Origin: DATAYF01 sp036272735 | GTDB taxonomy: Bacteria > Chloroflexota > Ktedonobacteria > Ktedonobacterales > Ktedonobacteraceae | Assembly (NCBI GenBank): GCA_036272735.1 | Contig: DATAYF010000308.1 | Location: 1 to 11,674, forward strand | Length of the DNA stretch: 11,674 nucleotides | Direction: 5' to 3' | Shown: piece after piece, positions 1 through 6,453 of the stretch | Position numbering within the stretch: position 1 is the stretch's first letter | Layout of the letters: every line of letters begins with the position of its first letter | Made by a program: the position numbers and the translations under genes | Notes under the pieces: generated by a model | The model's input: the letters and a program-made list of their open reading frames with translations, nothing else | The model's database searches: none | Told to the model about the DNA's origin: nothing

Positions 1-1440
1 GAAGAACTGGCGACGCTCTATGCACCGGGTCTCCGCGGGCAACCTCCCATTCCGCCCGCTCAATTAGCCCTCGCTACCATTGTGCAAGCATACACGGGAG
101 CTTCGGATGATGAGGTGATTGAGGCAACACTCATGGATCGGCGCTGGCAATTGGTGTTAGATTGTCTGGATACGGAGCAGGCACCATTCAGCAAAGGCAC
201 ATTGGTAGCCTTTCGCAAGAGGCTCATCGACGCTCAGATGGATCGACGGCTCATCGAACGAACCGTCGAGACTGCCAGCCCAACCCTGGAATTTGGATCA
301 CGGGCCTTACGTGCTGCGCTGGATAGCAGTCCGTTGTGGGGAGCGGGACGAGTCGAAGATACCTTCAACTTGATTGGGCATGCGCTCAAAAAAGCGCTGC
401 GTCTGGTTGCCAAAAGCCGAGGAGAAACGGTGGCAGACGTGGGTCATGAGGCGGGAGCAGAGATCGTCTGTGGTCCGAGTCTGAAAGCTGTTCTGGATCG
501 TAATTGGGATCAGGTTGAGCTGCGCGAAGAGGCATTGGAGTTGGTGCTGCAGGTCTTGCAAGCGATGGAATCCTGGACGCAGACCCTTGAACACGAAGAG
601 AGAGAGCTGGCTCAACCAGCCCTGGAAACAGCAACGGTCGTGAGAGAGCAAGATGTACAGCTTGGTGAGAACGGAAAAGCGAGTCTGATCAAGGGAGTTG
701 CCAAAGATCGACGGATCAGTATCGAGGATGCGGAGATGCGACATGGGCGAAAAAGCCGAAGTGTGCGCGTGGATGGATACAAACGGCATGTGCTCCATGA
801 CTTGGATACGGGTTTGATCCGTGCGGTGGGCATCACGCCCGCCAATGAGCCAGAAGCCAGCGTCACCGGAGACATCAGCGCTGACCTGAAGCGGCAGGAA
901 GTGCGTCTCAAGGAACTTCACATCGATCGCGCCTATTTGAGTAGTCATCTGGTGCGGGAGCGCAGTGAGGAGTTGGAGGTCTATTGCAAAGCTTGGCCCG
1001 TCCGCGAGGGCAAACGCTTTCACAAACAGGCGTTTACCCTCGATTGGGACCGACAGACCATTCGGTGCCCCGCCGAGCAAGAAGTGCCTTTTGTGCCCGG
1101 TGGGGTAGTACATTTTCCCAAAGAGACATGCTCCCAGTGTCCTCTGAAAGTCCAATGCACCACCAGCGCCAAAGGACGCAGCGTCAGCATTCACCCCGAT
1201 GAAGCCCTGCTCATCGAATTGCGAGAGCGTCAACAGACGCCACAAGGACGCGCCCAGTTGCGTGAACGGGTCGCTGTGGAACACACCCTCGCACATGTTG
1301 GACGATGGCAAGGCCGACGCGCACGCTATCGCGGTGTGCGCAAAAATCTCTTCGATCTGCGCCGCTGCGCTGTCGTTCACAATTTACACGTTCTGGCTCG
1401 TTCCCAGCAAAAAGCTGCTGAGGTTCAGGGGGCTGCGTGA
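1..1440 (+). CDS. IS1182-like transposase, 5' end cut by the window edge
   Basis: DDE transposase that would cut and join the ends of its insertion sequence. The frame is open from the first base, so 479 residues are visible and the true start lies outside; the GTG at 82 is only the first internal start-like codon. The visible N-terminus (PPAQLALATIVQ, then ASDDEVIEA) resembles the helical N-terminal domain of IS1182/IS5-like transposases. Likely catalytic residues are D in ALDSS (about 322-324), D in HIDRAY (about 925-927) and E in VAVEHTLAHV (about 1279-1281). MRHGRKS and GRRARYRGVRKN are typical of the family. A small Cys cluster, CSQCPLKVQC, lies at about 1129-1158. The C-terminal part looks complete and uninterrupted. 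The stop is 16 bp from the rtcB stop on the other strand, leaving little room for a separate right inverted repeat. The exact subfamily is from memory of motifs, not a search. Confidence 0.88.
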   Translation, partial: EELATLYAPGLRGQPPIPPAQLALATIVQAYTGASDDEVIEATLMDRRWQLVLDCLDTEQAPFSKGTLVAFRKRLIDAQMDRRLIERTVETASPTLEFGSRALRAALDSSPLWGAGRVEDTFNLIGHALKKALRLVAKSRGETVADVGHEAGAEIVCGPSLKAVLDRNWDQVELREEALELVLQVLQAMESWTQTLEHEERELAQPALETATVVREQDVQLGENGKASLIKGVAKDRRISIEDAEMRHGRKSRSVRVDGYKRHVLHDLDTGLIRAVGITPANEPEASVTGDISADLKRQEVRLKELHIDRAYLSSHLVRERSEELEVYCKAWPVREGKRFHKQAFTLDWDRQTIRCPAEQEVPFVPGGVVHFPKETCSQCPLKVQCTTSAKGRSVSIHPDEALLIELRERQQTPQGRAQLRERVAVEHTLAHVGRWQGRRARYRGVRKNLFDLRRCAVVHNLHVLARSQQKAAEVQGAA

Positions 1441-1456
1441 TTTCTCGACCGGTTCT

Positions 1457-2911
1457 CTAGCCCTTGACCACAATCAGCGGCTTCAGCCGCACCACCAGTT
1501 GCGCTAGCCCGGCGTCGTGCACCACGTTCACGACCTGTTGCGCATCCTTGTAGGCGTAGGGAGCCTCTTCGGGCAAGAGGTTCTTGCTGTGCACGCGCAC
1601 AGCAACGCCCTGGCGCTCCAGGTACTTGAGCAGGTTCTTGCTTTCCATCGACTTCTTCGCCGCAGTACGACTCATACGACGCCCGGCGCCGTGGCAGCAC
1701 GAGCCGAAGCTCTGCTCCATCGAACCCTGCGCGCCAACCAGCATGAACGAATAGCGCCCCATATCGCCTGGGATCAACACCGGCTGACCCACAGCGCGAT
1801 ACTTTTCCGGGATCGCCGGATGGCCTGCTGGAAATGCGCGCGTCGCACCTTTACGATGCACACACAAGCGCCGCATCTCCCCATCAACCTCGTATTCCTC
1901 CATCTTGGCGATGTTGTGGCAGACATCATAAACCAGCGGCAGGTCCCTGGCCCTGGCCTTGCGACCAAAGACCGTTGACAGCGCCTGCCGCACGCCATGC
2001 ATCAATAGTTGGCGATTGGCCCACGCGAAGTTCGCTCCACAGGCCATCGCGCTGAGGTACGCCCGACCCTCCTCAGATTGCAGCGGCAAACATGCGAGTT
2101 GGCGATCCACCAGTTGAAAGCCATATTCCTGCTGCTTCGCTTCGGCCAGCTTAATATAATCTTCGGCGATCTGGTGCCCAAATCCCCGCGAACCACAATG
2201 GATGGTCACGACAACCTGCCCCTTCTGGCCGATGCCCAGCGCCTTCGCCGCCTCTTGATCATAGATATGCTCAACGAACTGCACTTCGCAGAAATGGTTG
2301 CCCGAACCCAGACTCCCCAACTGCGTCATGCCGCGCTGAAGCGCCCGCGCCGACACGGTGTCGGGATTGGCTCCCGTCAGGCATCCATACTCCTCCGTCG
2401 CTTCCAGATCGTCCGCGCTGCCGTAGCCCTCCTCAACCGCCCAACCCGCGCCACGCACCATCACGGCGCGCATCTCATCCCTCGTCAAGCTGCGCATACC
2501 ATCGCCACCAACGCCCGAAGGCAGGTTGGCAAACAGCTCATCCGCCAGGCGATCAACGCTGCCCTTGACCTGGTCTTGCACCAGGTTGGTCGCCAGCAAA
2601 CGTACGCCACAATTGATGTCGAAACCAATGCCGCCCGGCGATACCACACCATGCTCGGCGTCGGTTGCGGCCACACCACCCACCGGAAAGCCATACCCCC
2701 AGTGAATGTCCGGCATGCCCAGCGAGTGCCCGACAATGCCCGGCAAGGTGGCGACGTTGGCGACCTGCTGAAGCGCGTTATCATTGATGATCGATTCGAT
2801 AAGTTCGTCGTCCGCATACACCATGCCCGGCACGTGCATCTCCGCGTTGTAACGTGTGGGAATGCGCCAGCGCTGCCCGTCAACCCGCTCCAATGGGATT
2901 TTATTGCCCAT
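1457..2911 (-). CDS. rtcB: RNA-splicing ligase RtcB (3'-phosphate/5'-OH RNA ligase)
   Basis: GTP- and Mn-dependent ligase that joins RNA 2',3'-cyclic phosphate or 3'-phosphate ends to 5'-OH ends in RNA repair and tRNA processing; cytoplasmic. The protein has 484 residues, the usual length. All expected active-site residues are visible: metal ligands D98 and C101 (in GFDINCGVR), H206 (GSGNHF), H238 (HCGSRGFGH) and H332 (DVCHNIAK), the guanylylated His H407 (CCHGAGRR), and K483 in the C-terminal VVKG. They follow the archaeal RtcB positions by about three residues. The ATG at 2909-2911 has a GAGGAG ribosome site at 2922-2927, ten bases away. Archease lies 148 bp upstream on the same strand, a common pairing. 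The C-terminus is normal, so the neighbouring transposase has not truncated the protein. No RtcR-type regulator is visible in the window. Confidence 0.97.
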   Translation of the reverse strand: MGNKIPLERVDGQRWRIPTRYNAEMHVPGMVYADDELIESIINDNALQQVANVATLPGIVGHSLGMPDIHWGYGFPVGGVAATDAEHGVVSPGGIGFDINCGVRLLATNLVQDQVKGSVDRLADELFANLPSGVGGDGMRSLTRDEMRAVMVRGAGWAVEEGYGSADDLEATEEYGCLTGANPDTVSARALQRGMTQLGSLGSGNHFCEVQFVEHIYDQEAAKALGIGQKGQVVVTIHCGSRGFGHQIAEDYIKLAEAKQQEYGFQLVDRQLACLPLQSEEGRAYLSAMACGANFAWANRQLLMHGVRQALSTVFGRKARARDLPLVYDVCHNIAKMEEYEVDGEMRRLCVHRKGATRAFPAGHPAIPEKYRAVGQPVLIPGDMGRYSFMLVGAQGSMEQSFGSCCHGAGRRMSRTAAKKSMESKNLLKYLERQGVAVRVHSKNLLPEEAPYAYKDAQQVVNVVHDAGLAQLVVRLKPLIVVKG

Positions 2912-2958
2912 GTTCTGTATACTCCTCTATTAGCAATCTCTGCACAAACAGCCACCAT

Positions 2959-3058
2959 TTTTCGGCTATAAGAAGGATAAAACAGACAGATCTGTTTTGA
3001 ACCACGAAGATCCTGTCTACTTGTTTGCGTGCTTGCTTGTTCTTTTCGGCTATACGAA
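2959..3058 (-). repeat. Two copies of a 16-base motif upstream of rtcB
   Basis: TTTTCGGCTATANGAA (as read on the + strand) occurs at 2959-2974 and 3043-3058, differing at one base. The second copy is close to palindromic (TTTCG, six bases, CGAAA) and begins just after the archease stop; the first lies 48 bp from the rtcB start. The spacing and location between two co-directional genes suggest a pair of protein-binding sites, but no known regulator motif was recognised. Confidence 0.5.
2974..3001 (-). promoter_or_regulatory. Possible weak rtcB promoter with an inverted repeat in its spacer
   Basis: On the - strand, TTCAAA (2996-3001) and TATCCT (2974-2979) are 16 bp apart, each matching four of six consensus bases. 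The stretch between them carries an inverted repeat: AAAACAGA at 2979-2986 and TCTGTTTT at 2991-2998 with a 4-base loop, overlapping the perfect palindrome ACAGATCTGT at 2986-2995. Such a repeat between -35 and -10 boxes is a typical operator position. It might instead be a weak, AT-rich terminator or processing hairpin between archease and rtcB. The promoter match alone is poor. Confidence 0.3.
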
Positions 3059-3059
3059 A

Positions 3060-3518
3060 TTAAATGTCAAAGATGATGTGTGCCTGGTACCTGTACCCAC
3101 TGCGCTGTTGTTCTGGCTCTGGTAGACGGGTCACGGCGGCTTCGTGCCAGGTGACGGCTTTGATGGCGCTGCCTAGTTCGTGACGGTGCACATCATAGGC
3201 TTCGCCTATAGCACGTCCTGCGACCCGTGTTTCGGTGATGACATCAATCTGAAATTCGCGGAACAGTAGATGTTCGGTGTCGAACAAAAAGATGAATTCG
3301 TTGAGCCAGTCGATCAGTAGTGATACGGTGTCATGGCCCTCTACTGTTATTTCGCGGGTGATCTGCGTACGTATTTGCTCCGGGTCGACCATGAGGCTTT
3401 CCATGCCCTGGGCGGTGTGTATGAACAGGTCGGCTGGCGTTGCTCCGTATGCGTTGATACCCACGTCCGCTGTGTGTTCGAATACTTCATAGGGGCGATT
3501 AGGGTGTTTTGATGTCAT
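3060..3518 (-). CDS. Archease (RtcB cofactor protein)
   Basis: Small protein that helps RtcB become guanylylated and turn over repeatedly; cytoplasmic. The protein has 152 residues, normal for the family. Family landmarks are EHTADVGI at 14-21 with D18, the central LLIDWLNEFIFLFD at 67-80, ELGSAIKAVTWHE at 114-126, and the C-terminal IIFDI with D151, an expected metal-binding acid. The ATG at 3516-3518 has no convincing ribosome site directly upstream. A short ORF with a good ribosome site ends inside this start codon (ATGA overlap), so translation may be coupled to it. Position directly upstream of rtcB supports the call and a joint transcript from the promoter at 3624-3652. Confidence 0.95.
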   Translation of the reverse strand: MTSKHPNRPYEVFEHTADVGINAYGATPADLFIHTAQGMESLMVDPEQIRTQITREITVEGHDTVSLLIDWLNEFIFLFDTEHLLFREFQIDVITETRVAGRAIGEAYDVHRHELGSAIKAVTWHEAAVTRLPEPEQQRSGYRYQAHIIFDI

Positions 3519-3580
3519 CGCGGTTCTGGTAATAGCGCGGTGCAGGTGAATTTGGAGGATAATTTTGTGGATGTAAACAT
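3515..3580 (-). CDS. Candidate 21-residue leader ORF coupled to archease
   Basis: ATG at 3578-3580 is preceded by GAGGA at a 7-base spacing, better than anything in front of archease. The frame runs MFTSTKL to LLPEPR and stops with TGA at 3515-3517, overlapping the archease ATG by two bases (ATGA). It lies in the short leader of a strong promoter. The peptide is rich in Ser/Thr (7 of 21) and resembles no known family. It may act only by bringing ribosomes to archease, or it may be an attenuator-like peptide. Whether it is translated is unproven. Confidence 0.45.
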   Translation of the reverse strand: MFTSTKLSSKFTCTALLPEPR

Positions 3581-3623
3581 GGTTGTGTCCTCGCTTTCCC
3601 TATAAATATATTCGTTATTGGCT

Positions 3624-3652
3624 ATATTACTTGTCGGTTTGCGCTTTGTCAA
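3624..3652 (-). promoter_or_regulatory. Sigma70-type promoter of the archease-rtcB unit
   Basis: Reading the - strand, TTGACA (3647-3652, perfect) is followed after 17 bp by TAATAT (3624-3629, four of six consensus bases). Transcription would start near 3617, leaving about 37 bases before the leader ORF. The site lies in the 51+ bp gap behind the phosphatase stop, so archease-rtcB is likely transcribed independently of the genes upstream. Its closeness to consensus suggests steady expression by the housekeeping sigma factor. Confidence 0.8.
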
Positions 3653-3703
3653 GTATTTCGGCGGGGGATTTCAGGAATTTGGTGATGGGAGGGAGGAGCG
3701 AGC

Positions 3704-4531
3704 CTACTCCCCTTGCTCTTCGTCCTCCTCAACGGGCAATTGGTACACAAATCCGGGCGCGCCTAGAAACATGCCACCGTCGATGTTGACACAGCGTTCG
3801 TCGGCGTAGGTTTCGGGGGCGGTGACTTTTTGGGGGGGACAGCCTACCATGACGCAGATGGGGGTATGGCCGTGCACGATGCGTTCGCCACCGTAGAGCG
3901 TGAGAAAACGACGCACGTATGACGCACCCTCTAGCGGATGCGAGAAGAGGCCACGCATGGCGAACTCGTCGCCTAGCTCTTCCCACGCCAGCGCGTCGCT
4001 ATGCTGCATAAGCTCTTGTACCGCCGCGTTCACTTCTTCGACCGAGCGACCATATTTGAGGTACAATGGCGCGTCGGCGTGCATGAGCAAGGTGCCACCG
4101 ACGCGTGCCATCATGGGGAGCGCACCCAGCCAGGCCAGGTGCGATGAGGTCAATTTCGCCAGATCTTTACGATTGCCACCGTTACGTTTCCAGCGCGTGA
4201 TAAAATTGCTGCCCAGTCCCGTCGAACGCCGCCCGAAACGGTAGGCCGCCAGGAGCATGAGTTCGTGGTTTCCTAGCAAGCAAGAGACGTTGCCACCCAC
4301 TGCTTGCGCCTCTTCGTGCAGGCGCATAATCAGGTCAATGGCGGCGATGCTCTCGCGACCGCGATCAACAAGATCGCCCAGAAACCACAATTGCGCCTGT
4401 TTCCCTTGCCAATGATGATCTTTGCCGATCAGTTCCGCCCGCTGCAATGCTTTGCACAGCGTCTTAAACTGACCATGCACGTCACCGACAGCATACACAG
4501 GTGCACCACCAGCAGTCGTCTCGACCTGCAT
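3704..4531 (-). CDS. PPP-family metallophosphatase (calcineurin-like)
   Basis: Phosphoesterase of the PPP superfamily, 275 residues, cytoplasmic (no signal peptide or membrane segment). Metal-site motifs are in order: GDVHG 16-20 (D17, H19), GDLVDRG 52-58 (D53), GNHE 87-90 (N88, H89), HADA 151-154 and VHGHTP 219-224 (H220, H222). This matches bacterial Ser/Thr protein phosphatases as well as diadenosine tetraphosphatases such as ApaH, and the substrate cannot be decided from the motifs. The C-terminus ends in an acidic tail (VEEDEEQGE). The ATG at 4529-4531 has a strong ribosome site (AGGGGGAG, about 3-5 bases away) and lies only 18 bp after the cystathionine synthase stop, so the two genes very probably share a transcript. 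A receptor kinase gene lies further upstream on the same strand, so a role in reversing phosphorylation is possible but only inferred. Confidence 0.88.
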   Translation of the reverse strand: MQVETTAGGAPVYAVGDVHGQFKTLCKALQRAELIGKDHHWQGKQAQLWFLGDLVDRGRESIAAIDLIMRLHEEAQAVGGNVSCLLGNHELMLLAAYRFGRRSTGLGSNFITRWKRNGGNRKDLAKLTSSHLAWLGALPMMARVGGTLLMHADAPLYLKYGRSVEEVNAAVQELMQHSDALAWEELGDEFAMRGLFSHPLEGASYVRRFLTLYGGERIVHGHTPICVMVGCPPQKVTAPETYADERCVNIDGGMFLGAPGFVYQLPVEEDEEQGE

Positions 4532-4549
4532 AGACTCCCCCTAAAAAAC

Positions 4550-5956
4550 TTACACGTTGGGGCTCTGCGCCCAGAATTCGAGCAGGTCGCTTTTGGTGAC
4601 GATCCCTTCGAGGGTGCCGTGGTTGAGTACGGCGACGGCCGATTGCCCGGTACTGAAGATGGTATAGGCTTCACGCGCTGCGGCATCAGCCTGTAGCGTG
4701 GGGAACGGTGGACCCTGTACCTCTCTAACCAGGCTCGACGAGAGCGGCTCGCCACTCGCCATACGACGCAACAACAGATCTTCGGTCAGGCTGCCAACAA
4801 CGCGATCACCATCCACAACTGGCGTCTGGCTGATCCCGTAGCGCTTCAGCAGTTCGACGGCGTCGGCGATAGAGTCACTGGCGCTGACGCTGACGACCAG
4901 CGGCATGTTGCGCGAGTGGTTGCGCCGGTAGACAAGCACATCGCCAACGCTGGGCTGCTCGATATCGACTGGCAACAGCAGGTCGTTCTCACTCATCCAC
5001 ACGTCGTTATACTGCTTGCTCAGGTAGCCACGCCCCGTATCGGGCAGCAGGACAACGACGACATCATCTGGCGTCAGGTCGCGTGCATAAATGAGCGCCG
5101 CCGCCAACGCCGTTCCAGCCGAGCCTCCGCTGAGTATCCCCTCCTCACGTGCCAGGCGTCTAGCCCAGTTGAACGAGCTACGATCATCCACGCGCACAAA
5201 TTCGTCAACGACCTTGGTATTGTAATTCTTGGGCAGCATGTCCATGCCGATGCCTTCGACCATGTATGGCTTGGGCGTATCACCTGAGTAGACCGATCCC
5301 GGCGGATCTGCGCCGATAATCTTGATCTGCGGATTTTGCTCTTTCAGATATTTACCGATGCCGGAAATAGTGCCGCCCGTGCCTACACCGGCCACGAATG
5401 CGCTGACCCGCCCGGCGGTATCGCGCCAGATCTCCGGCCCGGTCGTGCGATAGTGCGCCTCGGGATTTGCCGGATTGGAATACTGGTCGGGGCAGCACGC
5501 GCCGGGGATCTCTTTCGCCAGCCGGTAGGCCACGTTTTTGTAGTACTCTGGCGACTCGTGTGTGACGCTGCTCGGACAAATCACAACTTCCGCCCCATAG
5601 GCGCGCAACAGGCTGCGTTTCTCTTCACTCGCCTTGTCGGTCATGACAAAAATACAATGGTAGCCCTTTTGCGCCGCCGCCAGCGCCAGACCATGCCCTG
5701 TATTCCCGCTCGTCGGCTCCACAATCGTACCGCCGGGCCGCAGCATACCCTTCTGCTCACAATAATCGATCATGGCAGGCCCAACGCGGTCCTTGACGCT
5801 CCCGCCAGGATTGAGCATCTCCATCTTCACCAGCACGAGCGCAGGCACGTCCCTGGCTATGCGGTTCAGACGTACCAACGGCGTGTTCCCTATTGCCTCT
5901 ACAATAGTGTTATAATAACGCATCTGCCCTAACGCAGGTTCCGTTGTATTGTTCAT
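4550..5956 (-). CDS. cbs: Cystathionine beta-synthase with C-terminal CBS-domain pair
   Basis: PLP enzyme of the beta family, 468 residues, expected to condense serine (or an activated serine) with homocysteine to cystathionine in transsulfuration; cytoplasmic. The catalytic part is about residues 12-325: IGNTPLVRLN, PLP lysine K55 in NPGGSVKDR, PTSGNTG 81-87, phosphate-binding GTGGT 192-196, EGIGMDMLP 234-242 and SGGSAG 276-281. Residues about 335-468 form two CBS motifs (SQTPVVDG and VGSLTEDLLL; AVAVLNHG and GIVTKSDLLEF), a regulatory pair that in relatives binds adenosyl ligands. The N-terminal haem domain of animal CBS is absent. A cysteine synthase activity cannot be excluded by eye. The start at 5954-5956 has AGAGGA at 5961-5966, slightly close at 4 bases; M12 is an alternative with a poorer site. 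The gene is followed after 18 bp by the phosphatase. Confidence 0.9.
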   Translation of the reverse strand: MNNTTEPALGQMRYYNTIVEAIGNTPLVRLNRIARDVPALVLVKMEMLNPGGSVKDRVGPAMIDYCEQKGMLRPGGTIVEPTSGNTGHGLALAAAQKGYHCIFVMTDKASEEKRSLLRAYGAEVVICPSSVTHESPEYYKNVAYRLAKEIPGACCPDQYSNPANPEAHYRTTGPEIWRDTAGRVSAFVAGVGTGGTISGIGKYLKEQNPQIKIIGADPPGSVYSGDTPKPYMVEGIGMDMLPKNYNTKVVDEFVRVDDRSSFNWARRLAREEGILSGGSAGTALAAALIYARDLTPDDVVVVLLPDTGRGYLSKQYNDVWMSENDLLLPVDIEQPSVGDVLVYRRNHSRNMPLVVSVSASDSIADAVELLKRYGISQTPVVDGDRVVGSLTEDLLLRRMASGEPLSSSLVREVQGPPFPTLQADAAAREAYTIFSTGQSAVAVLNHGTLEGIVTKSDLLEFWAQSPNV

Positions 5957-5976
5957 GACGTCCTCTTTTTGGATAC

Positions 5977-5998
5977 CCCTGGCTTCAGCGAAGCCGGG
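5977..5998. repeat. Hairpin with one bulged base just upstream of the cbs ribosome site
   Basis: GGCTTC (5981-5986) and GAAGCC (5990-5995) form a 6-bp stem with a 3-base loop, extended by three C-G pairs across a single bulged T at 5980. A bulged subterminal hairpin is a known trait of IS200/IS605 ends. In a - strand transcript it would lie about 10 bases ahead of the cbs ribosome site and might affect its access. Confidence 0.5.
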
Positions 5999-6001
5999 AG
6001 G

Positions 6002-6027
6002 AATAAAAATGGCGACGGCGTCGAGCC
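6002..6027 (-). terminator. Weak intrinsic-terminator-like site before cbs
   Basis: On the - strand a short stem (CGAC, loop GCC, GTCG, plus two outer G-C pairs across a bulge; 6011-6027) is followed by ATTTTTATT (6010 down to 6002). The stem is short for a terminator, but the T-rich tail is correctly placed. If used, it would end a roughly 400-nt RNA started at the promoter at 6415-6442, or attenuate transcription into cbs. Confidence 0.25.
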
Positions 6028-6034
6028 GGAGAGA

Positions 6035-6074
6035 CCCCCTTGCGGGGGAGGGTCAGAAGTGCGGTCTGACCCTC
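6035..6074. repeat. Two adjoining GC-rich hairpins
   Basis: CCCCC (6035-6039) pairs with GGGGG (6044-6048) over a 4-base loop that reads GCAA, a GNRA tetraloop, on the - strand. Next to it GAGGGTCAGA (6048-6057) pairs perfectly with TCTGACCCTC (6065-6074) over a 7-base loop. The two share base 6048, so only one can use it. The stable stems and GNRA loop hint at a - strand RNA structure; a mobile-element end is the alternative. Confidence 0.6.
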
Positions 6075-6135
6075 ATTGCCAGAGATGGCTGGCACCCTTT
6101 TCCGCACAAAGTAATGGTGGCCTCGTCGATGATAG

Positions 6136-6379
6136 CGGTCTGCACGTCTACTAAGCACGGCGTCGAACCCCGTCCCGCTGGGTAACGAATCAGTTGTAGA
6201 GCTTCAGACTGGCCTCGTATCCGAAGCTACGTTCTTTGGCACTGCCGCTATCGTATATCGTAGCCCGATAGCTCCCAGAGGAGCCCTGGCTGGGACTGGT
6301 CAAGTCCAGGCTTCTGCGAAGACGGCTCTCAAGCGAACCCATCTTCAAGCCCCCGCATTTCTACGTGGGGTACTTGACG
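6136..6379 (+). mobile_element. Possible remnant of an IS200/IS605-type element end
   Basis: Near 6345-6379 the + strand reads TCAAG, a CCCCGC / GTGGGG-type stem with an 8-base loop (6351-6370), then TACTTGACG. This resembles, from memory, right ends of tnpB-bearing IS605 elements, where a CCCC...GGGG hairpin is followed by a TTGAC-like end. A frame without a start codon is open from 6136 through this end to a stop at 6433-6435, as expected for a tnpB 3' tail, but it lacks the Cys4 zinc finger and RuvC motifs, so no gene can be claimed. The bulged hairpin at 5977-5998 might be the opposite end. Confidence 0.25.
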
Positions 6380-6414
6380 ATATTACCCTCGACTTATCCA
6401 AACTTCGTCAACTA

Positions 6415-6442
6415 ACTATACCACATGCGCTGTAGTGGGCAA
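6415..6442 (-). promoter_or_regulatory. Extended -10 promoter upstream of cbs
   Basis: On the - strand TTGCCC (6437-6442, four of six) is followed after 16 bp by TATAGT (6415-6420, five of six), with TG one base before the -10 box, making an extended -10 element. It begins only 11 bp behind the kinase stop. Transcription from near 6408 would run through the structured region and reach cbs about 450 bases later, or make a separate RNA. Confidence 0.6.
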
Positions 6443-6453
6443 GGTAGAGGTTA

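Larger units (their letters stand above)
5957..6453. other. 497-bp gene-free region rich in hairpins
   Basis: No convincing gene is seen on either strand; open frames of 60-100 codons exist but lack family features. The stretch holds a good - strand promoter at its right end, a series of inverted repeats (5977-5998, 6035-6074, 6078-6089, 6247-6272, 6345-6377) and a terminator-like site at 6002-6027. The 6247-6253 / 6266-6272 pair is GCTATCG and CGATAGC. This could be a long structured leader of the cystathionine synthase gene, a separate small RNA, or the worn remains of an IS200/IS605-type element. No known riboswitch or RNA-gene consensus was recognised. Confidence 0.6.

Noticed and set aside
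307..1380. Long open frame of 357 codons on the - strand inside the transposase
   Set aside because: It is antisense to a gene with clear catalytic motifs and shows no recognisable domain; a by-product of codon bias.
2009..2971. Open frame of 320 codons on the + strand across rtcB
   Set aside because: Antisense to a fully conserved RtcB; rich in His/Arg as expected for a shadow frame.
6155..6175. GGTTCGA-like T-arm sequence on the - strand
   Set aside because: The flanking bases do not make a 5-bp T-stem and no acceptor or anticodon stems fit around it.
5949..6185. Frames of 61 and 78 codons on the + strand upstream of cbs
   Set aside because: They start within the cbs gene or its ribosome site on the opposite strand, cross several hairpins and have no domain or ribosome-site support.
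5957..6410. SAM riboswitch, T-box, tmRNA, RNase P or SRP RNA in the cbs leader
   Set aside because: The expected conserved cores (for example the T-box AGGGTGG segment or the RNase P GAGGAAAGTCC segment) were not found on either strand.
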